NCBI GenBank assembly: GCA_964488865.1
Contig: CAZAWR010000026.1
Coordinates: 37,085-101,084 of the forward strand
Source of the DNA: MWCO01 sp964488865
Lineage (GTDB): Bacteria > Myxococcota_A > Polyangia > Polyangiales > Polyangiaceae
DNA: 64,000 nt
Direction: 5' to 3'
In this document: positions 15,361-21,580 of the stretch, one piece after another
Numbering within the stretch: position 1 is the stretch's first letter
Layout: every line of letters starts with the position of its first letter
The notes under the pieces: generated by a model
Seen by the model: only the letters and a program-made list of their open reading frames with translations
Databases searched by the model: none
Told to the model about the DNA's origin: nothing
Translations under genes and position numbers: made by a program

Positions 15361-17145
15361 TCAGCGACGAAATCCTCTCCCCACCGCGATACCCAAGCCG
15401 GCGGCCAGGAGCAAGGCGATGGCGGCCATCCAGGGGTCGCCCGCGGGCAGTTCGATCTTGTCCGCCGAAACCTTGTGCGAACCGGCGGGGACCGGATCGG
15501 TCAGCTTCGGCGCGGGCACGCGCGGTGCCGTGGCAACTGGCGCACCCTCCTCAGCCGGAAGAGGACGGTAGCGAGCGACGTTCTGCTCCTCGAGCGTCGC
15601 GTGGCCACGCACCTGGTGCACAGTGTGGCTGTTGTACGTCCAGTCGAGCCACTCGCTCGAGCCCCCGCCCCGCGTGGTGACCACGTGCCGGTTGCTCCTA
15701 CCCCCGAAGAACTCTGCTTTGCCTGCCGGAGACTCACCGAAACCCGCGTTGGCGTCCATCGGGACCCATCCGTACCCCGGCATGTATGCTTCCGCCCACC
15801 GGTGAAACACGTCGTCGAAGCTCGCTTCGTCCCCGCGCTCGGAGATGGCGCCCACGTAGCGTGCGGGAATGCCAGCGCGACGCAGCATGCCGACGAGAGC
15901 AAAGGCGTACTCGCTGCAGCTGCCCGTGCCTCGCGCGAGCACGGTGGCAGCATTGTTCCACCCCCCCGACCGGTCGTACTTGATCACGCGGGTGAGGTGC
16001 TCGTAGATGGCGCGCGCCCGCGCGTAATACGTCGTCTTCCCACGGGTGACGTCTTCGACCAGCTTGCTGAGCGACTCGGAGGTGAGATCGTACTTCTTGT
16101 CATCGACGAGGTATCGATCGAGGTCGGGGGGAAGCGTGGTTGCGTCCACCCGATCCGGGTCGATCGGGAATCGAACCCGGTGGAGGGCGAAGTCGGCGGT
16201 CCATCGGACCGATCGGGTCTCGCCAGCCTTCAGCTCACCCAGTTCGAAGACGGCGATGGGCTGTCCCCATCGATCGGTTTCGAAGCGGGTGGGTTGCGGG
16301 TCGAAGGTGAGGTCGCCGAGACGATGTTGCCCGGGGAGCTCTTCGGGCAAGGCCAGGTGCGCGCGGAGACCGGTCACCGTGCCCGTGCCCCGTACGCGAT
16401 AAGCGACCTCGTAGCTTGCCCGAACATGGCGTGGTTGGTCTTCGAGGTAGGGTTCGTCCCCGGAGAGTGCGACGCGAGCCAACTGTTGGGTCTGGTAGTC
16501 CGCCACCCAGAGCGTGCCCTCGTGTGAGGCAAGCGCGGAAGGGTAGGGTCCCGGGGAAGGGAGGATGGTGACGACCGTGCCGTCGGCAGGGTCGACGCGA
16601 TACAGGCTGTCCTTGCCATGATCGGCCACCCACAAGCGCCGGCCGTCGAAGGCGATCCCGGTGGGGTGCTTGTCGGGGGCGTCGAACGACGCAATGGTGG
16701 TGCCGTCGCTGGGGTCGAGACGATGGATCTTGGCCTCGCGCGCGTCGACGACCCAGAGGCTGTTTCCGTCGTGGGTCATGCCCGTGGCCCAGCGTTCGTA
16801 GTAGGGGATGGGGGACGGGTGGTCTTGTTTTCCGGGGCGAACACGAGCGATGAAGTCCAAGCGACGGTCGGCGAGCAGGAGGGTGTCGTTCGAGCGTGCG
16901 ATGCCGGTGGGGAGGAACCCCGGAGAGGGCAGGCGTTCGAGGACGCGAGCGGTGGCCGGGTCGAACAGGACGAAGGAGCGCGTCGCCATGTCGGAGATCC
17001 AGAGGTTGTCGTCGACGGCGGCGAGGCCCATGGGTTCTGCGACGGGACAGGGGATCTGGGACAGGACCTGCCCTCCGTGGGCGAAGGCGAGCGAAGAGGA
17101 GAGCCACAGGACCGGGGTGAGGACGATCGAGAGCGATCGATGCAT
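15361..17145 (-). CDS. Exported beta-propeller / transglutaminase-like protein with C-terminal membrane anchor
   Basis: 594 residues. A Sec signal peptide (VLTPVLWLSSSLAFA) is followed by NHL/SMP-30-like propeller repeats to about residue 240 (units such as PTGIAFDGRRLWVADHG). A linker domain leads to a transglutaminase core: Cys in GTGSCSEYAFALVGMLRR, His in HRWAEAYMPGYGWVPMDAN and the following Asp. The end has a membrane helix (AAIALLLAAGLGIAVGRG) with basic tail. The start ATG at 17145 has GGAGG six bases upstream. It may act as a periplasmic protease or cross-linking enzyme with a propeller-bound partner; substrate unknown. Confidence 0.85.
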   Translation of the reverse strand: MHRSLSIVLTPVLWLSSSLAFAHGGQVLSQIPCPVAEPMGLAAVDDNLWISDMATRSFVLFDPATARVLERLPSPGFLPTGIARSNDTLLLADRRLDFIARVRPGKQDHPSPIPYYERWATGMTHDGNSLWVVDAREAKIHRLDPSDGTTIASFDAPDKHPTGIAFDGRRLWVADHGKDSLYRVDPADGTVVTILPSPGPYPSALASHEGTLWVADYQTQQLARVALSGDEPYLEDQPRHVRASYEVAYRVRGTGTVTGLRAHLALPEELPGQHRLGDLTFDPQPTRFETDRWGQPIAVFELGELKAGETRSVRWTADFALHRVRFPIDPDRVDATTLPPDLDRYLVDDKKYDLTSESLSKLVEDVTRGKTTYYARARAIYEHLTRVIKYDRSGGWNNAATVLARGTGSCSEYAFALVGMLRRAGIPARYVGAISERGDEASFDDVFHRWAEAYMPGYGWVPMDANAGFGESPAGKAEFFGGRSNRHVVTTRGGGSSEWLDWTYNSHTVHQVRGHATLEEQNVARYRPLPAEEGAPVATAPRVPAPKLTDPVPAGSHKVSADKIELPAGDPWMAAIALLLAAGLGIAVGRGFRR

Positions 17146-17309
17146 GGGAACCTCCGTGGGGCGAAAGGATGCACGGGAGGCGGGGGAGGGGCAATGGAGA
17201 CGGGGCGGGCGGATGCGAGGGGCGGATTTCGCAACCATCCGCATACGGTCACAAGGAGCACTACATAGCCTTCAAAATTAGGCAATTGTGAGTGCTTACG
17301 AGCGATACT

Positions 17310-17332
17310 GAAAGGAATTGTGAGGTCAGAGG
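17310..17332. repeat. Short dispersed 3'-end element, copy 1
   Basis: 23 bp identical to 19821-19843 except for one base. In both places it supplies a minus-strand TGA stop (the plus-strand TCA) and the sequence just after it. Here the stop closes the RtcB remnant; in the other copy it closes an intact lipoprotein gene. The hairpin that follows the second copy is degenerate here. Confidence 0.55.
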
Positions 17333-17430
17333 CGCGCTTCGGGCTCGAAGGGCACGCCCACGGTCCAGGACTTGATGGGCACGCCGCCGTTGGGCTGGAA
17401 AACCTCGTAGGTCCGCTCGGTTTTGGTGGC
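17326..17430 (-). pseudogene. N-terminal remnant of an RtcB-type RNA ligase
   Basis: Minus-strand translation just before a stop at 17326 reads TYEVFQPNGGVPIKSWTVG followed by VPFEPEARL. This matches the start of RtcB RNA ligases (Y-E-L, P-V-K-x-W-T-x-G-V-P, E-x-x-A-R). The catalytic body (the Cys/His metal ligands and guanylylated His) is completely missing: the frame ends after 'EARL' in the shared dispersed element. No ATG is in the expected place (CTG instead). It is a broken gene fragment, about 30 codons. Confidence 0.6.
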
Positions 17431-17817
17431 TGACAGGAGGGTCTCCGAAGAGCATCTCGCGTGCCACGACCTTGCACGCACGGCACGAAGGCGGGTAGCG
17501 AGAACCAGAAGGCGGGAGCCTCTCTCCGCTTATCCTGGCGTATCGATCGGAACACGCCCCGGAGGGAAGTTTTTGGCCACGGGGTCGAGTCGGCGTGACC
17601 ACGTAGCCTGGTCGCACCTCCAGTGGTTCCGATGCCGGGCTTCGAGATGGGGCTGGGGGTTCGACGAGATCGGTCCGTCGGTCGCCCTGCTGCCTTCGCA
17701 TCCGATGGTGGTGTACGCGCATGTGGAGAGCTTCTTGCGGCACCCTGGTGGCGTCTGGCCTCCGATTGATGCGGTGCCTCGCTACCGCAACACCCCAACC
17801 GATCCGGCGTCTACAGC

Positions 17818-18942
17818 TCAGGCTGCTCCTCCGCGTTCCAGCAAGAACAGGCTGTACATGTCGCTGTGCTTGTACGTGAGCGCGAACATCTTCCGGTTCA
17901 ATGCCCCGCTCGCATAAACATACAGCCTGCACGGCTCCAGGGACTCCACCAGCCGCAGCTTCGTCAGGTTGTCCACCAGGCTGTAGTGGATCCGGTCGAG
18001 TCCCTCCTTGATGGCATAGTCCAACGAAGCCACGATCACGCGCTCGTACACGAAGTTGCTCCTTGTGTGCTCGCGGTCGAACCCGCCGAGAACCCCCCCC
18101 ATCTGCGACCCGCACACCTGGAAGACATGGAAGCCGGCGATCCGGCCGTCCACGCGTATCCGGATGTGCAGGTACTTGTCCGACGTGAACACTTCTGTGC
18201 TTGCGATGTTGTCCTCGAAGAAGCGCTGGCAGGGGTTGTTCACGTTGCTCAACCCCGCCGAGCACTCCACGCACGCCAGGAGTTGCTCGCGGTCGTCCGC
18301 CGACACCGGTCCCCACGCAACCTCCGTCGTCACCCGCGTCCTGCGTCGTGCGAGGTTCTTCTTCAGGCTACGGTGCTCCGCGAGGTATTCCGATACGTCG
18401 CCGTACCTCGTTGCGTCCAGGTACGCCTCGGATGACGACGGATAGGACGCGAAGCCCTCTCGTGCGAAGACGTCGTCCTGCGTCGTGGTGTCGACGATCG
18501 AGATCAGGTCGGCGTCGCGTTGGTCCTTCAACCAACGCAGGATTGCCGTCATCACGTCGTCCTCCAACTCGGTTGCACGGAAGAAGAACGGTCTCGTCAG
18601 GTTGCTGGTGATGAGGTTGCGGAAGGATACGTAGATGCAGGTGCGACTCGCCGCGGACAAGACCGCGGCGACCTTGCTCAGCGACGCGTTTCTCCGGAGC
18701 GGGGCATACGAGGTACGCAGATCGAGCGGCCGGATCCGCACGAGCAAGCCCAATCCGACCAACTCGGCGTCTTTGCGCACTTTCAGGTAGAAGAAGCACA
18801 CGTTGGGGGTTGATCGAATGACCCATTCCCCGAACAGGTCCCAGACGTCGCGGCACAACCCCCGTTTTGCGAGATCGCTGGCGAACACCGCCTTCTCTTC
18901 ATCCGTCAGCGACGATTCACGGCAACAGGTGAGTTGGTCCAT
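17818..18942 (-). CDS. GNAT-fold acyltransferase, FemAB/BioF2-like
   Basis: 374-residue soluble protein. Two GNAT-like halves can be made out; the second contains DKYLHIRIRVDGRIAGFHVFQV and NFVYERVIVASLDYAIKEG, the beta4-beta5/alpha pattern of the BioF2-like acetyltransferase group, which also includes FemAB-type peptidoglycan acyltransferases. The N-terminal part is Cys-rich at its start (TCCRES). ATG at 18942 has GGGAGG upstream. Acceptor unknown. Both flanks are remnant-rich, and codon use is less GC-biased than in neighbours, so horizontal origin is possible. Confidence 0.6.
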   Translation of the reverse strand: MDQLTCCRESSLTDEEKAVFASDLAKRGLCRDVWDLFGEWVIRSTPNVCFFYLKVRKDAELVGLGLLVRIRPLDLRTSYAPLRRNASLSKVAAVLSAASRTCIYVSFRNLITSNLTRPFFFRATELEDDVMTAILRWLKDQRDADLISIVDTTTQDDVFAREGFASYPSSSEAYLDATRYGDVSEYLAEHRSLKKNLARRRTRVTTEVAWGPVSADDREQLLACVECSAGLSNVNNPCQRFFEDNIASTEVFTSDKYLHIRIRVDGRIAGFHVFQVCGSQMGGVLGGFDREHTRSNFVYERVIVASLDYAIKEGLDRIHYSLVDNLTKLRLVESLEPCRLYVYASGALNRKMFALTYKHSDMYSLFLLERGGAA

Positions 18943-19121
18943 GGGGGGGGCCTCCCTTTCCGGTGGCGGCAGGCTACCATGCGGCGCTACCGGAGTTGGC
19001 AAAGCGTCTGGATCGCTAAATGGACAATGATGATCGTAAGCCGTAACCAGCCGAGTCCACCGCTGCCCCACGCGCGCGCTCCGGACCTGCAACTGGACTT
19101 CGACCCCGTGCTGTCCGTGGC
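18943..19121. other. Intergenic, nothing recognised
   Basis: Upstream region of the acetyltransferase gene, which must hold its promoter. A short plus-strand frame ends at 19125 (LQLDFDPVLSVA) but has no ribosome-binding site or recognisable relative. Confidence 0.4.
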
Positions 19122-19478
19122 CTAGCTGCTCGTGCGGATGGCACCGGGTTGTTCGCTGCGGGCAAGCGCGGCGACGCACCGGTGCGTCTTCCGATCGCAC
19201 TCACACCATCCATCCGCACTGATTCCGTCGTGACTGCCTTCACGCCGACATGACGACATGACCCGCGGCTTGTCTTGACTTGCGAAAGGCGTTCGAATTA
19301 CCGACCGGCACCTACCGGCGCGGCGGTCCCAGACTTCTTGCATGGCCTGGTCCACCTCCGCACGCTGGTCGGCCGGGACTTTCAGAAGCGCCTGGCGCTC
19401 GCCTCCGGGCAGAGCGGCCACGCCAGCGGGGACAGCGGGAATCTTCTCAGGATCGGGGAGAGGCGGGAGATTGCTCAT
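19122..19478 (-). CDS. Small hypothetical protein, probably truncated and fused
   Basis: 118 codons from ATG at 19478, which has AAGGA eight bases upstream. The first ~53 residues (SNLPPLPDPEKIPAVPAGV, then EVDQAMQEVWDRR) look like a genuine small Pro-rich protein. The remainder runs through the dispersed element at 19269-19309 and becomes Cys/Arg-rich without protein-like character. I infer that a real 5' end has been joined to unrelated sequence. No function can be assigned. Confidence 0.4.
   Translation of the reverse strand: MSNLPPLPDPEKIPAVPAGVAALPGGERQALLKVPADQRAEVDQAMQEVWDRRAGRCRSVIRTPFASQDKPRVMSSCRREGSHDGISADGWCECDRKTHRCVAALARSEQPGAIRTSS
19269..19309. repeat. Dispersed element, copy 2
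   Basis: Partner of 13829-13869 (33 of 41 positions). It begins CTTGTCTTGACTTGCGAAAG, and its TTGACT could be a -35 box on the plus strand. In both copies the minus strand can be read as RT-(S/P)-FASQDK, so a short coding remnant is an alternative explanation. Confidence 0.45.
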
Positions 19479-19619
19479 TGTGGGATCCTTCCTGAGAGGT
19501 CGGTGCCAATCTCGCAAGGGCGACAGGTGCACACATCAGTGACGATATGGAAACTCGCACAACGATTTTCTGGTCTTCATCCGAAAGGGGATTCCGTCCC
19601 ATGTCAAGTGAGCCTGCCT

Positions 19620-19670
19620 CGGAACGAGGTCGAGTCCCTTCGGAACGAGGTCGAGTCCCTTCGGAACGAA
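19620..19670 (+). repeat. 21-bp tandem repeat
   Basis: Two exact copies of a 21-bp unit (CGGAACGAGGTCGAGTCCCT plus T) and the first eight bases of a third. The unit is seven codons in the plus frame and reads as a heptad (RNEVESL), so it may be the relic of a coiled-coil coding sequence. It continues in frame into the transposase remnant. Confidence 0.7.
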
Positions 19671-19712
19671 CTTGACCACGTTCGAGAATGGGTTGAGCTC
19701 GCTCGGCAGGGG

Positions 19713-19811
19713 CTCGGCTCCCTGCAGTTTCTTGCGCGCCTCGCCAGCCTGGTGCCCCCACCGCGTCATCCGTTGGTCAGGTACGTGGGCGTGCTGTCGA
19801 GCGCGTCGAGA
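19713..19811 (+). pseudogene. Remnant of an IS91-type transposase
   Basis: The plus frame contains LQFLARLASLVPPPRHPLVR followed by YVGVLSSASR. The block F-L-x-R-L-A-x-L-V-P-P-P-R-x-x-x-x-R-Y-x-G-V-L is characteristic of the C-terminal part of IS91-family (Y2, rolling-circle-type) transposases. The catalytic tyrosines and the zinc-binding N-terminus are absent, and the match breaks off at the hairpin at 19814. It is an old fragment, not an active element. Confidence 0.6.
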
Positions 19812-19813
19812 TG

Positions 19814-19831
19814 CAATCCCGAAAGGGATTG
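19814..19831 (-). terminator. Hairpin after the 19837-21570 gene
   Basis: CAATCCC-GAAA-GGGATTG (plus strand), a perfect 7-bp stem six bases beyond the minus-strand stop codon. No long T-tract follows on the minus strand, so termination efficiency is uncertain. It overlaps the short dispersed element copy 2. Confidence 0.5.
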
Positions 19832-19843
19832 TGAGGTCAGAGG
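19821..19843. repeat. Short dispersed 3'-end element, copy 2
   Basis: One mismatch to 17310-17332. Here it spans the last codon and stop of the lipoprotein gene and half of its hairpin, so this is probably the original location and the other copy a displaced one. Confidence 0.55.
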
Positions 19844-21570
19844 GGGTTCGGGTCGCCGCCCCAGAGGGTGCCGTTGATGTAGGCGGCGCGCTCCTTGGGC
19901 GTGAGGCAGTACTCGCGGACGGCGTCGTACTCGTTGAGCGGCTTGCGCAACGAGTTGCAGTAGGCGGGGTCGGAGGCCGGTGCGATGTCGACCGTGCGGA
20001 ACTGCGACTCGAGGCGGTCACGATCTCCACACCTCATGTCGCTCGGGGCCTCGCCCGGCATGCAGATACCGGACTCGTTGGGCAGAGACCACGCTTGCCC
20101 CGTGGAGGGATAGATGACGTTGAGCGCGAACTTGCCTGGAGGCAGACAGCCGTAGACGAACTCCACGCCATCGATGCCGCGACTGAGCTGCTCGGCGATG
20201 TCCTTGCGCGTGGCGTCCACGTCGGACACGACCGGCTTGGGCGGGTCTTGCAGGTCGAACTCGTATGGGGTGACGATGATCGTCTTGGACTTCGCGTCCG
20301 CCGCGTTCTCGATGCAGACGGCGCTCGGGCGCATGTACCCGCGAATGGAATCGAGGGGCACGGGGACGTCGAAACACTCCTTGTTCTCGACGCAGTCTGT
20401 TCCGGTCGCGTCAGTGCAGCACCTGCCTGCCACGCAGGTCTGGGACGCGGAGCAGGTCGCGCCCATGAGCCCGAGCGCGAGAGTCGTCATGTTCGGCGAC
20501 GTGACGACGAGGCTGGTCAGGACGCGGGGCGAGTTCTGCGTGATGCGCCAAAGGTTGGTCGGGTCGTTTTCACGGTCGAGCTTGGTCAAGCTGATGACGG
20601 GGCCGAGCGCGGTCACGGGCAGCGTGGTTCCGGTAATGTGGTCCTTGGCGTCGATGACACCATCTTTGTTGGCGTCGTAGCGCTGGACGAGGAAGGGATC
20701 GCCCAAGCGGAAGAGGAACGGGTCGGCGGAAGCGGGCGGAACCTCGGCCTCGGGCAGGCCCGCCTGGAAGCGGAACCAATACAGCGAATCGTGCACCTGC
20801 AAGGGGTCCGCGTTGTACAGGCGGTAGTCCGCAGGCATCGCCAGCTGGTCGTCGGTGGGGAACGGAATGGCGGGCGGAATGCCGTTGGCATCGCCGCCCA
20901 CCCGCATCTCGCTGACGTGGAAGTAGGGGCGATTGATCGGGACGCGCGCCGCGAGCAGGACCGCCACGTTCTGGGCGAGGTAGCCGTCCTCCGGGATGAA
21001 CAAGGAGCCGTCCTCCCGGCGATGACCCACCTCGATGCCTTGGTACTTGACGGGACCTCCCGAGAGCGCCTCGGTGATGTTGGCGATGGCGCCGCCGGCG
21101 ATGTCCCCCTTGGTGACCATGTTGGCGAACTTGAAAGCCGCGTGCCAGTCGCCGTCGTAGTCGAAGAAGGCACGGATCTGGTACACACCCGCATCGACGG
21201 GCCCGACGATCCAGGGAGCGCTCACTTGTACGTTGACCCCTTCGGGAGGGCACTCCAGGTTGCCGTCGACGGACTTGGGGATCATGTGAGCGACGCCCGC
21301 GAAGAGCACGTCGCCGGGTACGACGACGAGGCGGTGTGCGGAGAGGCCGAGTCCGGTGGGGGGTGGCAGGGCATTCTCGTTGAACAAGGTCAGGATGGCG
21401 TTGCCCACCACGTGACCGCCTTTGGAGCAGGGGAGCGGGCCGATGTAGCTCACGGTGCCGCTCATGATTCCCTTGGGGGGAAAGACGTCCTCGTCGACGG
21501 GGGGGTCCGTGCATGCCCCGACTAGGGTGACCAACAACGCGGATGCGATCAGAGAGCGAGAGAGGCGCAT
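19837..21570 (-). CDS. Large outer-membrane-type lipoprotein, partner of the TonB-dependent receptor
   Basis: 577 residues with a lipoprotein signal (SALLVTLVGAC; Cys20 would be lipidated). Contains an EF-hand/dockerin-like loop, DANKDGVIDAKDH, and a Cys-rich segment CSASQTCVAGRCC. Several beta-rich stretches (GVYQIRAFFDYDGDWHAAF) suggest domains related to carboxypeptidase-regulatory folds. It lies 10 bp downstream of the TonB-dependent receptor gene on the same strand, so it probably forms the surface-exposed or periplasmic partner of that receptor. No relative of known function is recognised; ligand unknown. Confidence 0.75.
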   Translation of the reverse strand: MRLSRSLIASALLVTLVGACTDPPVDEDVFPPKGIMSGTVSYIGPLPCSKGGHVVGNAILTLFNENALPPPTGLGLSAHRLVVVPGDVLFAGVAHMIPKSVDGNLECPPEGVNVQVSAPWIVGPVDAGVYQIRAFFDYDGDWHAAFKFANMVTKGDIAGGAIANITEALSGGPVKYQGIEVGHRREDGSLFIPEDGYLAQNVAVLLAARVPINRPYFHVSEMRVGGDANGIPPAIPFPTDDQLAMPADYRLYNADPLQVHDSLYWFRFQAGLPEAEVPPASADPFLFRLGDPFLVQRYDANKDGVIDAKDHITGTTLPVTALGPVISLTKLDRENDPTNLWRITQNSPRVLTSLVVTSPNMTTLALGLMGATCSASQTCVAGRCCTDATGTDCVENKECFDVPVPLDSIRGYMRPSAVCIENAADAKSKTIIVTPYEFDLQDPPKPVVSDVDATRKDIAEQLSRGIDGVEFVYGCLPPGKFALNVIYPSTGQAWSLPNESGICMPGEAPSDMRCGDRDRLESQFRTVDIAPASDPAYCNSLRKPLNEYDAVREYCLTPKERAAYINGTLWGGDPNPL

Positions 21571-21580
21571 CGATTCACTC

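Larger units (their letters stand above)
17146..17817. other. Non-coding stretch with gene remnants
   Basis: 672 bp. 17246-17310 is relatively AT-rich; an RtcB N-terminal remnant and a dispersed repeat occupy 17310-17430. From 17440 to 17817 no frame resembles a known protein; a plus-strand frame of ~164 codons crosses it but runs over the end of the acetyltransferase gene and is not supported. Confidence 0.6.

Noticed and set aside
17423..17917. Plus-strand frame of 164 codons in the remnant region
   Set aside because: Overlaps the acetyltransferase 3' end, has no ribosome-binding site and no recognisable relative.
17261..18316. Minus-strand frame of 351 codons across the acetyltransferase gene end
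   Set aside because: Out of frame with the acetyltransferase and of Arg/Gly/Pro composition; the RtcB remnant is in another frame.
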